This document shows positions 51,801-60,701 of a stretch of 64,000 bases of DNA, piece by piece. The position numbers and the translations under genes were made by a program. Positions within the stretch are counted from its first letter, which is position 1. Every line of letters begins with the position of its first letter. A model generated the notes under the pieces. That model did no database searches and was not told where the DNA came from. It worked only from the letters and a program-made list of their open reading frames with translations. The DNA is from Ferdinandcohnia sp047246645 (lineage in GTDB: Bacteria > Bacillota > Bacilli > Bacillales > Bacillaceae_L): positions 40,025-104,024 of the forward strand of contig NZ_JBFOKR010000018.1 of NCBI RefSeq assembly GCF_047246645.1. Direction: 5' to 3'.

Positions 51801-52505
51801 TCATTTAGTTGTAAAAGCTTTTTTATGTAATCTTTCCTTTATACGATTGCATTTATTTAAGTGCAGAAAATTATGTCTTGTTGCCGGCATAAGTATAAGG
51901 CCACCGACTGTCTTTTTACTCCAGTATTCTGCCAACCATTTAGAACTTTGTGATACTGCATTTTCATCCATTAGCCTCTGGATTCTCATCGAATCAACTT
52001 TCATTTTGAATTGTCCAGCTTCTAGTGAAGTTATCACTTGTCTCGTCTGTCTTCCAACAGCAGCACGATACGATAGTAATGAATGAAAGCTGATTTTTGA
52101 ACTTACATCAGCAATTTCTGATTCGCTCATATCATTACCTGAGTGCGGAACATCAATCTGCAGCTTTTCAAGCCATCTTCCCTCATTCAGAACTTGTTGA
52201 CCATTGGCGACCAAGATATTCATAGTCATATCCTCAATTCGGGAAATGTGCCAAATATGCCAAGCAATCGAGTTTTTCGTATCAGGATTGGCTACAGGGT
52301 AAGCTCTAAAAATAGATTCATCTAGATTATCAAATACGGAATCTTCTAGTGTAATTTGATTTGTATTCGTGATAGATGATGAGTGTAGTAGTGCATGTTG
52401 AGAGAGAAATAAACGTAATGTTTGCTCGTGTTCTTCTGTCTTATGTATGATGTTTGTTAGTTTCTTATGGTTCTCATTCCACAACTTTCGTTTGTGTATA
52501 TCCAT
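51801..52505 (-). CDS. DinB-family protein
   Basis: This 234-residue four-helix-bundle protein shows metal-ligand histidines in AWHIWHISRIEDM (about residue 82) and ATRHNFLHLNK near residue 215, as in DinB/YfiT proteins. These use thiols such as bacillithiol in transferase reactions, or have unknown targets. The ATG at 52505 is used. The gene lies 27 bases downstream of the GNAT-YoaP gene's stop on the same strand. Confidence 0.75.
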   Translation of the reverse strand: MDIHKRKLWNENHKKLTNIIHKTEEHEQTLRLFLSQHALLHSSSITNTNQITLEDSVFDNLDESIFRAYPVANPDTKNSIAWHIWHISRIEDMTMNILVANGQQVLNEGRWLEKLQIDVPHSGNDMSESEIADVSSKISFHSLLSYRAAVGRQTRQVITSLEAGQFKMKVDSMRIQRLMDENAVSQSSKWLAEYWSKKTVGGLILMPATRHNFLHLNKCNRIKERLHKKAFTTK

Positions 52506-52532
52506 TGAAATCAACTCATTTCAAATTCTAAT

Positions 52533-53291
52533 TTAAACTAATTGCTTTAATCGCTTATGCGCGGAGTGAATTGTTAGTCTGTGATACGCAATTAATGTAT
52601 GCTTATAAATTACGCCATAAATCCCGTATGGAGTTGGTGAAAGTCTCATTAACTCATCTCTATTCTGTATATCTATTATTTCAGTTTGAATACCTAATTT
52701 AGCTGCAGCTTCCTTGACATTTTCAGTAGCTATATCAACAAATGGGCATTGTTGTGTTCTGAGAATGGTGAGATTATCAAAATTAGTAAGGCGCGTGTCC
52801 CAATCCTTTGGAAAGTACGGATTTGGAGAATCTCCAAATTTGTATACGAGTAATTCAAATCCGTAAGGTGCATGGTCTACTTCAATAAAATTATGTTTAA
52901 TAAATATGTCTTTGCTAGGTGTCCAAGAAGTATCCGGATTGGTTACAACGATAACGCCAGGCTTGTTTTGTTCTTTTGCGTCTTGAATGCATTTTTCAAT
53001 TAGTTTTGATGCATATCCTTTTCCTGTAATATGTACCCAAAGACAATGAATCACAAGATAATTTTCTCCATAGACTACCCTTGAAGAGCTTTCAATTGGC
53101 GTGTATTCAATAAAACCCGCAGGTTTGTTATTCTCTAGTAAGTTTATATATTTTAAGCCTTCATTGAACCTTGTTTTAAGCCAGTTATTTTTATTTACAT
53201 AGCCATCTGATTTTGGCTTACTGCGAAGACAATAACACCCACCCTCGACATTTTCCTCGTGTAACTCTACCAGTTCGACTTGTTCTATCAT
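52533..53291 (-). CDS. GNAT acetyltransferase with YoaP domain
   Basis: The 252-residue protein has a GNAT domain (about residues 1-150, with HITGKGYASKLIEKCI) and a C-terminal domain like B. subtilis YoaP. That domain contains TQQCPFVDIATENVKEAAAKL near residue 180 and resembles a thioredoxin-like strand-helix unit. The substrate is unknown. GAGGTGG lies four bases before the ATG at 53291. Two hairpins lie just upstream, between this gene and the GyrI-like gene. Confidence 0.82.
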   Translation of the reverse strand: MIEQVELVELHEENVEGGCYCLRSKPKSDGYVNKNNWLKTRFNEGLKYINLLENNKPAGFIEYTPIESSSRVVYGENYLVIHCLWVHITGKGYASKLIEKCIQDAKEQNKPGVIVVTNPDTSWTPSKDIFIKHNFIEVDHAPYGFELLVYKFGDSPNPYFPKDWDTRLTNFDNLTILRTQQCPFVDIATENVKEAAAKLGIQTEIIDIQNRDELMRLSPTPYGIYGVIYKHTLIAYHRLTIHSAHKRLKQLV

Positions 53292-53330
53292 ATTTCCACC
53301 TCGCATTGTTTGATTACTAATAATTTCAAT

Positions 53331-53422
53331 TAGAAAACTCTGCGATTGCCGAGCCTTAAGGCGACAGCAGAGTAGTAGTTGCACTTATGCAGATAGGAAA
53401 GGATATTATTCTTTCCTATCTG
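53331..53422 (-). terminator. Two successive hairpins before the GNAT-YoaP gene
   Basis: Reading on the minus strand, a perfect 12-bp hairpin CAGATAGGAAAG/CTTTCCTATCTG (53422-53390) without T-run is followed by CTCTGC...GCAGAG enclosing GCCTTAAGGC (53372-53338) and TTTT. The second is probably the terminator of the GyrI-like gene or an attenuator of the GNAT gene. Confidence 0.5.
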
Positions 53423-53451
53423 TCAAAAAAACGTATAACTGTTAAAGATAT

Positions 53452-53925
53452 TTACCTTTTAATGGGAACGTATAAATCAACTTTTACTTTTCCTTTTGGG
53501 TCATCTGATGGGTTATTCATGCTAAATTCAAGATTATCTCGATCGAAATCAGCCTCATAATTACTAGTAGGCAACCACTCACCAAACACGTATTGGTAAA
53601 CAAGATTTAATTTATCGGGAGAATCATAGAATCGATATACGGCATAACAACCACCTTCAATCCTCTTGAAACCAATATCATTGTGTTTCTCTTTATCAAA
53701 ACCCTCTGGAAGTGTAACACAAGCATCGTGTCGACAATTCTGTGCTTCAACCAAATTAGGATTATCTAAGGATATACCTAAAAAAGAATGATACGGAGGG
53801 AAAAGGCTATTTCCAATAGCCCATTTCATCAGCTTTTCCCAATGGTCTTGCGGTTCAAAATAACTTCCAATTCTTCTAAAAAAAGCAACCTCAAACTCAG
53901 GTAAATCCTTAATTTCAATTTTCAT
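53452..53925 (-). CDS. GyrI/SbmC-like small-molecule-binding protein
   Basis: This 157-residue protein follows the GyrI-like effector-binding fold from start (EIKDLPEFEVAFFRRIG) to the conserved LPEGF...GGCYAVYRF...VYQYVFGEWLPTS...VDLYVPIKR. E. coli SbmC of this family protects gyrase from toxins, and other members bind drugs. No DNA-binding domain is attached. AGGGGG lies before the ATG. Confidence 0.82.
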   Translation of the reverse strand: MKIEIKDLPEFEVAFFRRIGSYFEPQDHWEKLMKWAIGNSLFPPYHSFLGISLDNPNLVEAQNCRHDACVTLPEGFDKEKHNDIGFKRIEGGCYAVYRFYDSPDKLNLVYQYVFGEWLPTSNYEADFDRDNLEFSMNNPSDDPKGKVKVDLYVPIKR

Positions 53926-53998
53926 TGCAATGGCCCCCTAGTGTTAGGAATTATTTGTAATTGATTAAAGATTCGAATCTATATTTAACGTAAGATTT

Positions 53999-55024
53999 CT
54001 AAGAAGTAAGAGATTCATATATATCCCCGATGATGCCATCCATTTGATGTACACCTAATTCTGTATTCGTCATAATTACAGCACCCGTTCCTATGTAGGG
54101 ATTTGCGAACAGCATACTTTGAAAACCGACTCCCCATCCAAGTGAAGTAATTTCAAGTTCGTTACCAGCTCCTTCTAAAAATAGACCAAGACCTGTCCAA
54201 CTTTTCCCACCTTGTCCAGTAATCATATCCTTAGCTAACGTTTTAGAAATCCCTAACTTACTCTCACCATTTAGAGCATTCATTAACTCTAAGACTACTT
54301 GAGATAAATCAGACGAAGTTGTCCATACTCCAGATGCTGCTGGATAGGGATAGATTGGATATTTTGGTTTTACTACTTGGCCCTTTTTGTTATGACCTGA
54401 GGAAAATAGTTTCTGTTCTGGTATTTTTGTATCAACTCTACTATTATCCATCTTTAAAGGCTTAAATAGATGTTGAAACATTACTTGTTGAAATGATGTG
54501 TTCATTACATCTTCTATTACTTGTTGAATAATACAAAATCCTGCATCTGAATAATGAAATTCACTACCTGGTTCATACTTTACTTCGATAGGTAAATTGC
54601 AATAAGGTGTTGTTCCTCCTAGTATTTCCATCATAGAAGGTACACCATCTTTCACCTTCCATTCACCAAAACTATCTTCAGGGTCTATAATCCCCGCTTG
54701 GTGACTAAGCAAGTGTCGTAACGTAACACGATTTGTAAACTGGTTATCAGGCACTTTCCAGGAAAATAAACTCTTATTTACGTCCTCATCTAGATCAATA
54801 ATTCCCTCCTCAGTCAGTTTCATTACTAACATTGCCGTTACAAACTTGCTAATCGAACATGCACTGAAAATTGTTTGATTCGTAACACCTTTTTCAGTAT
54901 CTTTCTCAAGTATTCCAAAACTTTGGGTTGAAATGACTTGTCTATCTTCAATAACAGAAACGCTTAAACCTTGAACATTAAAGTCCTCCATACTTTTTTG
55001 AATATCTATATTTCTTATTTTCAT
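53999..55024 (-). CDS. Class C beta-lactamase-like serine hydrolase
   Basis: The 341-residue protein shows the SxxK nucleophile motif SISK (near residue 57) and YSD near residue 159 in place of YxN. The usual C-terminal KTG element is not clear (HQMDG near the end). It resembles penicillin-binding/esterase-type members of the family rather than true lactamases. There is no signal peptide, so the target is probably intracellular. AGGGG lies upstream of the ATG. Confidence 0.8.
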   Translation of the reverse strand: MKIRNIDIQKSMEDFNVQGLSVSVIEDRQVISTQSFGILEKDTEKGVTNQTIFSACSISKFVTAMLVMKLTEEGIIDLDEDVNKSLFSWKVPDNQFTNRVTLRHLLSHQAGIIDPEDSFGEWKVKDGVPSMMEILGGTTPYCNLPIEVKYEPGSEFHYSDAGFCIIQQVIEDVMNTSFQQVMFQHLFKPLKMDNSRVDTKIPEQKLFSSGHNKKGQVVKPKYPIYPYPAASGVWTTSSDLSQVVLELMNALNGESKLGISKTLAKDMITGQGGKSWTGLGLFLEGAGNELEITSLGWGVGFQSMLFANPYIGTGAVIMTNTELGVHQMDGIIGDIYESLTS

Positions 55025-55272
55025 ATTTTCCCCTTTACTTTTTTAAGTAACAATTTAACAAGGACATATGTTTTATTAAATATATTTAGGTGTTTTAAAC
55101 CCATTAAAAAATTGCGCTAGGGGTTAACACTATTAATGTGTTCTTAATAGATTTTACCAACGGATTAAAAAATCATTTTACTAGGGCTTACATACTGTTT
55201 TACATTGTAGAGTGTTTAACTGATTATGAATAAGAGCATACTGTTTAGTAAAAAATGGAAAGGCCTACCGTT

Positions 55273-55785
55273 ATGTACTTACTTTTGGTGATCGTTGTTT
55301 ACGTGGTATTTGCCTACTTTTTTGTTGACTGGAAGAATTGGAAGTCATACTATCCTACCATTCAGTATTTTATTATTTGTAATTTGTTATATAATTTTAT
55401 CTTTTATAACCATACCTTATGGAGATATAAGGCTGTAACAGTAGATTGGTTAAACCACACTTTTATTGATATTGCTTTTTCATTTATTATTGTTCCTGTT
55501 GTAATTATGATCTTTTTAAGGTATTGCCCAAAAGGGAAAAAACAATATTTATATCTAGCCCTTTGGATTGCATATTTTACAATTATTGAGTATCTATTCT
55601 ACAAAAAAGGGCTCTTTATATACGAGAATAATTGGAATCTCTTTTGGTCTGGAATATTTAATCTGATTCTTTTTACTATGGTAAGACTACACTATAAAAG
55701 TCCGTTAAAAGCTTTAATCGTATCAATACCATTAATAGTGGTCCTATTACTGTTGTTCCACCCTTCACTTTCAGAATTAAAATAA
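55273..55785 (+). CDS. CBO0543-family membrane protein
   Basis: The 170-residue protein has five hydrophobic segments and the conserved NLLYNFIFYNHTLW, LNHTFIDIAFSFI and NNWNLFWSGIFN patterns of CBO0543-like proteins, common in Bacillus. Function is unknown. The ATG at 55273 has GAAAGG nine bases upstream; the ATG at 55255 has none. A 31-residue membrane peptide gene follows 16 bases later. Confidence 0.8.
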   Translation: MYLLLVIVVYVVFAYFFVDWKNWKSYYPTIQYFIICNLLYNFIFYNHTLWRYKAVTVDWLNHTFIDIAFSFIIVPVVIMIFLRYCPKGKKQYLYLALWIAYFTIIEYLFYKKGLFIYENNWNLFWSGIFNLILFTMVRLHYKSPLKALIVSIPLIVVLLLLFHPSLSELK

Positions 55786-55801
55786 GCTTCCAGGTGATGA
55801 A

Positions 55802-55897
55802 ATGGCATCCAATCAATTATCAACACCGATTTTCTTACTATTATTATTTGCAATATATATTGCTATGTGGATTTATTTATATAAACGGAAAGAGTAA
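55802..55897 (+). CDS. 31-residue membrane peptide
   Basis: The ORF begins MASNQLSTPIFLLLLFAIYI and ends YLYKRKE, one membrane helix with a basic tail. AGGTGATGA directly precedes the ATG. It is probably co-transcribed with the CBO0543-like gene. Function is unknown. Confidence 0.6.
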   Translation: MASNQLSTPIFLLLLFAIYIAMWIYLYKRKE

Positions 55898-55901
55898 TAC
55901 A

Positions 55902-56342
55902 CTACGCTTGTTTAGATTTATAAACAACCATTCCAACTACTAAAATAAAACTAATACTAAGAATAATCCACATGGTGCTTTTCCCTGTAACATTACGTAT
56001 ATCAAATTGCGCTTTGTGAACATAATCTGCCTTGACAAAGTGATTTTTTTTTATTTCTACTGCAATCGCTTCCTTTATCGGAATACCTTGTATCTCAAAA
56101 TAAGGTGTCCCTATATCGTAAGCATTAGAGGCTTCTCCATAATAATCTCCGGAATATTCATCCGCTTTCGTTTGAACTTCTCCTATTTGTTTCACCAACT
56201 CGTTTTTCTCAATAGTAATCTCTTCTTTTACCTCATAAACCTTCCCGTCATGTACAACAAAGAAGAATGCTCATGTTAGTGCGCTAATAGAAGACACACA
56301 AATAAGCTGTAATACGATACATAAACAGATTATTTTTTTCAT
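55902..56342 (-). pseudogene. Secreted/membrane protein gene interrupted by an in-frame TGA
   Basis: The frame opens at 56342 with a clear signal peptide (MKKIICLCIVLQLICVSSIS), meets TGA at codon 24 (56273-56271), and continues in the same frame for 122 codons to a C-terminal membrane segment (about codons 125-141) and KSKQA. The region after the stop has no good start of its own. A single nonsense change in an otherwise intact 146-residue protein is the simplest reading. Confidence 0.65.
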
Positions 56343-56356
56343 ATCAATTTCTCACT

Positions 56357-56758
56357 TCAACCGCTAAACGACGTTCCCAGTATACGTTTAACAACTTTTT
56401 CCTCTTCAACTTTATCGAAGTATTCAAAGAATCCAATACGATTTCCCCAAGGATCGTAAAATGTACACCATTTAACAGGTACTTCCTCTCTCGATTGTAT
56501 CTCAAAGTCAACAACTACTAATTCTCTCATGAGCCTCAGTTTTTCCGCTTCAATATCTACCACTCCTAAACGTAAAAAACCGCTATTTTCTGCGGGTATC
56601 CCTTCAGCAATTTGTACCCAGCAACCAGGGATAATTTGCCATTCTGCAAACCCTTCATGCGGCACAATATCCGGTTCTCGATTAAATAAAACTGTATACC
56701 ACTTTTGTCCCTCTTTCATGTTTCTTACACGCACTTGGATCGTCATTTCGAAAATCAT
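56357..56758 (-). CDS. VOC-superfamily protein
   Basis: This 133-residue protein starts MTIQVRVRNMKEGQKWYTV and contains FYDPWGNRIGFFEYF near residue 100, typical VOC features. AGGATGGG precedes the ATG. It is one of three distinct VOC proteins in the region and is not closely similar to the other two. Ligand is unknown. Confidence 0.82.
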   Translation of the reverse strand: MIFEMTIQVRVRNMKEGQKWYTVLFNREPDIVPHEGFAEWQIIPGCWVQIAEGIPAENSGFLRLGVVDIEAEKLRLMRELVVVDFEIQSREEVPVKWCTFYDPWGNRIGFFEYFDKVEEEKVVKRILGTSFSG

Positions 56759-56790
56759 GTTATCCCATCCTAAAAGTAGATTTAATTAAT

Positions 56791-57312
56791 CTATAATTCT
56801 ATCCAAAATCTCTTAATAACATTTCCGTCTTCCTCGATAAAGTCAGAATCTCGAAGTCCACCATTGTTTAAAATTGTTTTCTCAGACCCTATATTCGCAG
56901 CATCACAAACCACAAGTACTTTTCGAATACCAAGTTCCTTTGCCTTATCCAACGACAAAGATAAAAGTTTTGTTGCATACCCTTTTCGTCGTTCAGAAGG
57001 TCGAATACCATAGCCGATATGCCCACCACTGTTAGTTAGGCTATCTGTTAAACTGTGTCTTATGTTTACAGCACCAATCACCTTTTTATTCTCATTTATT
57101 AACCAATACGTTGAATCAGGTACCCACCCTTCAGGTAGATTTTCACCTTTCTCCGAATCAAACAAAGATTGAAGCATTGCTTGAAAATCTGATGGGTCTT
57201 TACTGATTACCCAAGGTACCATCGTTTCTCCACTTTCTTTCCACTCTTTATAAAAAGAAAGATATTCATTTTGATAGTGAATTGATGGTCTGATTAAGTA
57301 CAATTGTTCCAT
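56791..57312 (-). CDS. GNAT acetyltransferase
   Basis: The 173-residue enzyme carries GGHIGYGIRPSERRKGYATK (about residues 92-111), the acetyl-CoA loop in the RimJ/YesJ-like style, and KVLVVCDAANIGSEKTILNNG further on. It may acetylate a small amine or a protein N-terminus. The ATG at 57312 follows GGGTG by six bases; a GTG three codons earlier is possible. Confidence 0.85.
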   Translation of the reverse strand: MEQLYLIRPSIHYQNEYLSFYKEWKESGETMVPWVISKDPSDFQAMLQSLFDSEKGENLPEGWVPDSTYWLINENKKVIGAVNIRHSLTDSLTNSGGHIGYGIRPSERRKGYATKLLSLSLDKAKELGIRKVLVVCDAANIGSEKTILNNGGLRDSDFIEEDGNVIKRFWIEL

Positions 57313-57390
57313 TTCGTACACCCTTTTACTTAGTTTTTATTACTATTCGATATATGTTTGGGTACTCCTTCAGGAAATGACAAAATAAGT

Positions 57391-57420
57391 AAAAAAAGAG
57401 AGCTGCAAACTGCAACTCTT
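57391..57420 (-). terminator. Terminator of the nucleotidyltransferase-like gene
   Basis: GAGCTGCA pairs with TGCAACTC (one G-U) over three bases, with TTTTTTT on the minus strand. Confidence 0.75.
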
Positions 57421-57995
57421 TACAAATCCTCGAAATGATAAACTTTAATTTTTGGCCAAATTGACTTCCAATTTTTCTGTTTTAAACGTTTTTCATAGAT
57501 AGCTGCCCGCTCTTTTGTTTCAGTAAAGAAACCTGTTGGTTTAACTTCCATATTGATTACATCTTCAATACCACAAGGAGCAGTTAAAATTAGCTGATCA
57601 TTTTCATCTATCTTGACTCCAAGGGCTGTTGCCGTTTCCGGGAATTTAGAGACTGCATCCACTGAAGAAAAGTAAGGCTCAATATGATTAACAACATGCA
57701 TCCTTGCTTCGTTTTTTACAGACCAAGGGATATCGGGCATAACGCTATGTAATCTAGCTTCTAAACTCTTTTCTATAGATTCATCAATCTCTTTGTCATC
57801 AAAATAAATAACATCTACATCCGGGGTTTGTGTTCGATTTATATATCCGTGAAGAGTGTCCCAAATTTTTGCTCGAACAAAGCCTGCACAAATCCACCAA
57901 TCTGGTAAGTTCAGGGTATTTACAACCCTCAAGATTTCCATCATCTTATCGTCGTTACGAATAATTTTTATTACATCTTCCTCATTCTTTAACAT
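57420..57995 (-). CDS. Nucleotidyltransferase-family protein (DUF925/NTP_transf_6)
   Basis: This 191-residue protein has WWICAGFVRAKIWD near residue 32 and DVDVIYFDD near residue 60, the two signature segments of the COG3575-type nucleotidyltransferase fold, followed by the KNEARMHVVN segment. Its substrate is unknown; the fold resembles MNT antitoxins and CCA-type enzymes. TAGGTGG lies just before the ATG. It stands alone. Confidence 0.8.
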   Translation of the reverse strand: MLKNEEDVIKIIRNDDKMMEILRVVNTLNLPDWWICAGFVRAKIWDTLHGYINRTQTPDVDVIYFDDKEIDESIEKSLEARLHSVMPDIPWSVKNEARMHVVNHIEPYFSSVDAVSKFPETATALGVKIDENDQLILTAPCGIEDVINMEVKPTGFFTETKERAAIYEKRLKQKNWKSIWPKIKVYHFEDL

Positions 57996-58057
57996 ATAAC
58001 CACCTACCGAACATATTTTCTTATATTATAATATAAGAAGGAAATGTAAGATACAGG

Positions 58058-58879
58058 TTAATCTGAGGAATTACTTGGTTTAGAAGCAGGGAGCTTATTA
58101 TCTACGATCCAGGAAAGTATGGTAGTGCTATCACGAACATCCTTTTGTTGAATATAAGATAGTAACTCCTGCACAGCATTTTCATTTGATTGTCTGGTAA
58201 AATAGCTGAAAATCTCTATCGGATTATCGAAATTTGTATTTGGACATTCGACTAATCCATCAGTCGTAAGGAAAATATGGTTTTTCCCTGTTCTCAGTTC
58301 CTTGCATCCAGTAGTGTAACAGGGTACTGGTAATTCAAATGTGTTAACCTGTCCCACCCACTCATAGAAACTTCGATGGTTCTGCTGATATTCATTTAAC
58401 GCAACTAATTCTGGATGATATAAATATAAAAGACAGTCACCAATTGAGAACCACCAAAGGAAATTAGCCTTTCTTACAGCAATAAGACAAGCTGTTTCAC
58501 CTTGAATTTTTTTACAAGCATTTTTAAAACTACTATTTTGAAAGATAGACAAAATGTATTCTTGTAAGTTTTTAAATGCGGGATTAACGGCATCTCGTAA
58601 AATAGAGTATATTGCATTTTTTTGATCTTCAATTGTATCTATGATTAACTCAGCACTCTCTGCCGTATTATGAGCGTCTAGAATCATTACAAATTCAAAA
58701 TCGTCTTCCTCATCAACCCATATTAAACAACCATCTTCATTTTTAGATTGTCCTGCTTTTGAATTGCCACCGAAACGACCGAGTACGATGTGCCTAATTT
58801 GGATAATATCCGGTTTATCAATAAAGTGTTTCTGGCTGCCAACCCAACTGAATTCACCACTGTTCTTAGAATTATCCAT
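58058..58879 (-). CDS. PP2C-type serine/threonine phosphatase
   Basis: This 273-residue protein has the metal-binding landmarks of PP2C phosphatases: KNEDGCL (near residue 46), ILDAHNTAESAEL (near 66), GETACLIAV, IGDCLLYL and LTTDGLVE (near 205). The usual DGHGG is changed to DAHNT, so metal binding may differ. Its ATG overlaps the HIT gene's stop region by eight bases and has no ribosome site of its own, so translation is probably coupled. Both genes lie downstream of a leucine-type T-box. Confidence 0.8.
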   Translation of the reverse strand: MDNSKNSGEFSWVGSQKHFIDKPDIIQIRHIVLGRFGGNSKAGQSKNEDGCLIWVDEEDDFEFVMILDAHNTAESAELIIDTIEDQKNAIYSILRDAVNPAFKNLQEYILSIFQNSSFKNACKKIQGETACLIAVRKANFLWWFSIGDCLLYLYHPELVALNEYQQNHRSFYEWVGQVNTFELPVPCYTTGCKELRTGKNHIFLTTDGLVECPNTNFDNPIEIFSYFTRQSNENAVQELLSYIQQKDVRDSTTILSWIVDNKLPASKPSNSSD

Positions 58880-59330
58880 AGGGATTCATTTCAAGATGCG
58901 TTTTGATTCTGTTGCAAACATCTATAACATCATTGTTTTCTCCGTATCGTGCATTCGGGGCATTATGTACCGCAAATGGTCCCCAAAATTCCTCAGGAGT
59001 GTCCGGATATCTGGCTACTAGATGCATATGAAGATGTGGAACGGAGTTGCCAGAAACAACCGCATAGATATGTTCGGCTCCTTCACTTTCTTTAAGTGCC
59101 TTACTTACTCTAGCGATAATCATTCCAAAAGCCTGTGCTTCATGAACAGTCATTTCTGCCAATGTTGGAATATGTCTTTTGACATCAACCATAATATGGC
59201 CTAGATAATTTGGTTCCCCGTTACTATCGATATGACCTACATATACATAATCGTCTTCATAAATAGTTACTCCTGAAGTGCTAATTTTATTTTGATGCTT
59301 GTTGCAGATAAAACAATTTTCCTCCACCAT
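58872..59330 (-). CDS. HIT-family nucleotide hydrolase
   Basis: The 152-residue protein has a CX2C metal pair at the start (FICNKH with C at about residues 5 and 8) and the histidine triad PHLHMHL near residue 113. HIT proteins hydrolyse AMP linked to amino acids, amines or dinucleotides. This fits a link to tRNA charging, because some clear aminoacyl-adenylates. The ATG at 59330 follows AAAGGGAG by six bases. A T-box leader directly upstream and an overlapping PP2C gene downstream form one operon. Confidence 0.9.
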   Translation of the reverse strand: MVEENCFICNKHQNKISTSGVTIYEDDYVYVGHIDSNGEPNYLGHIMVDVKRHIPTLAEMTVHEAQAFGMIIARVSKALKESEGAEHIYAVVSGNSVPHLHMHLVARYPDTPEEFWGPFAVHNAPNARYGENNDVIDVCNRIKTHLEMNPYG

Positions 59331-59350
59331 ATTCATCTCCCTTTCTTGTA

Positions 59351-59611
59351 AAAAAATAAAAGCCTACCACCTCATAAAGAGGCGATAGGCTTGGACTATC
59401 ACGTTACCACTCTTCTTGTTTTTACGAACATCACTAAAAACATCTCTAGACTCAATCACGAGAGTTACCCGTTTAGACCTAAAACAATTAGCCTAACCAC
59501 TCCAAGGCGAGTTCTGGATTCTATTGGCACTTTTCACCAACCAGCAGCTCTCTTCTTCAATAGAGGTTCCTTACTACTCCTTTTCTATGTGTTTAACAAT
59601 ATGGAAACTTT
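59351..59611 (-). ncRNA. T-box leader, probably leucine-specific (CUC)
   Basis: On the minus strand a Stem I with AGTAGTAAGG, AGAGAGCTGCTGGTTGGTGAAA and the specifier loop GAA-CTC-G (codon at 59511-59509) is followed by the T-box GAGTGGTAACGTG (59412-59400). The terminator AAGCCTATCGCCTC/GAGGTGGTAGGCTT with a T-run comes last. Lower and upper stems pair (AAGG/CCTT, CTATTG/CAATAG). TGGT in the T-box matches discriminator A of tRNA-Leu. Uncharged tRNA-Leu should allow transcription of the HIT-PP2C genes. Confidence 0.88.
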
Positions 59612-59617
59612 TACAAT

Positions 59618-59646
59618 ATCATACAAATCTGATTGCCTTCTGTCAA
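59618..59646 (-). promoter_or_regulatory. Sigma-A promoter of the T-box/HIT/PP2C operon
   Basis: TTGACA-N17-TATGAT on the minus strand, directly before the T-box leader. Confidence 0.8.
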
Positions 59647-59822
59647 TGAAAATATGAAATTTAGATTCTGAAGGTAAGGTGTATGCATAATGGACTACCT
59701 GTTTATAGAGTAAGGTTACTTCCATTGTTTAATAAAATACATAATTTGGGTAATATTCAATATCTACAAATGATATACTTATTCAGGAGTTACTTATTTA
59801 TTTAAATACGGGGAGGATACAT

Positions 59823-60437
59823 ATGTTAAAAAAATTGGCTTCAGATGCATTGGGATTATCAGATATTGGTAAGATTATAGGACCTCAGGATTACGACAAA
59901 ACAGACGCTGATGATTATATCAGACACGAGGATAATGAAAAGATCTACTTCCTAATCAAAACCAAAGCAGATGAATATTGCTTTACTAATATTGCATTTA
60001 TCCATGTTGATGGTGAAGGCGCTGTTTCCTCTAAGCGTTTACTAAAACGTTATCCATATTCACAATATAAAATATCAAATGTTTTCCTTGAAACTGCCGG
60101 AAGAGTCGACTTGGACATTGAGATTAAGTTTACGCTAGGCAACCAAGCATACAGTATTGACGTAGACAAAAAGCAGATTGATAAATTAAATGATTTATAT
60201 AAAGCTCTTGTATATATCTCAGAAATTACACATGAAAACAGCGTAATGTATGACATGGCAAACCAAAGCTTAGAAAAAGCAGCTAGCATCCTGCATAATT
60301 CTAGACCAACAGACGTAACTCTATCTGATCAATACAAACAACTAACTGAATTCGGATTCTCTTGGTTACAATCCGCTCGCGAACAATACCATGCAAAAGA
60401 CTTCGGAGCTGTCTTTGAGAAATATATAAATAACTAA
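59823..60437 (+). CDS. PH-domain protein, YvbH-like
   Basis: This 204-residue soluble protein has a bacterial PH-like domain in its first half (about residues 40-130, DYIRHEDNEKIYFLIKTKAD... to SIDVDKKQIDKL) and a helical C-terminal part. It resembles B. subtilis YvbH throughout. GGGAGG precedes the ATG. It is a single gene with a strong terminator. Its partner molecule is unknown. Confidence 0.82.
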   Translation: MLKKLASDALGLSDIGKIIGPQDYDKTDADDYIRHEDNEKIYFLIKTKADEYCFTNIAFIHVDGEGAVSSKRLLKRYPYSQYKISNVFLETAGRVDLDIEIKFTLGNQAYSIDVDKKQIDKLNDLYKALVYISEITHENSVMYDMANQSLEKAASILHNSRPTDVTLSDQYKQLTEFGFSWLQSAREQYHAKDFGAVFEKYINN

Positions 60438-60499
60438 TGGGACAGAGGGATTGTTTTCCTGGTTCCAGTTTCACTTTTGAGCAAAACTAGAAAGCAAGA

Positions 60500-60536
60500 A
60501 AAGCAGAGTGATTTTCATAATTACTCTGCTTTTTTA
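60500..60536 (+). terminator. Terminator of the YvbH-like gene
   Basis: AAGCAGAGT pairs with ACTCTGCTT over 13 bases, followed by TTTTT. Confidence 0.85.
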
Positions 60537-60701
60537 GTTTTGATATATAGTCAACCGTTTAAATAAACCAAGCTTGGATAATTCTGTATTCACAAGACCT
60601 ACATAAAAAATCACACCTCCAAATGTGCAAAATGTATGTTAAAACGCACTCCTTTAGTTTAAGTGTAATTGTTCACAAACTAATTAATTAAATAGTTATA
60701 T

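Noticed and set aside
56271..56273. Selenocysteine at the in-frame TGA
   Set aside because: No selenoprotein family, no bacterial SECIS-like hairpin noticed just after the TGA, and the position is next to a signal peptide cleavage site.
60535..60630. 26-codon ORF on the minus strand after GGAGGTG
   Set aside because: The ribosome site is only one base from the GTG start, and the ATG nearby is followed at once by a stop codon.
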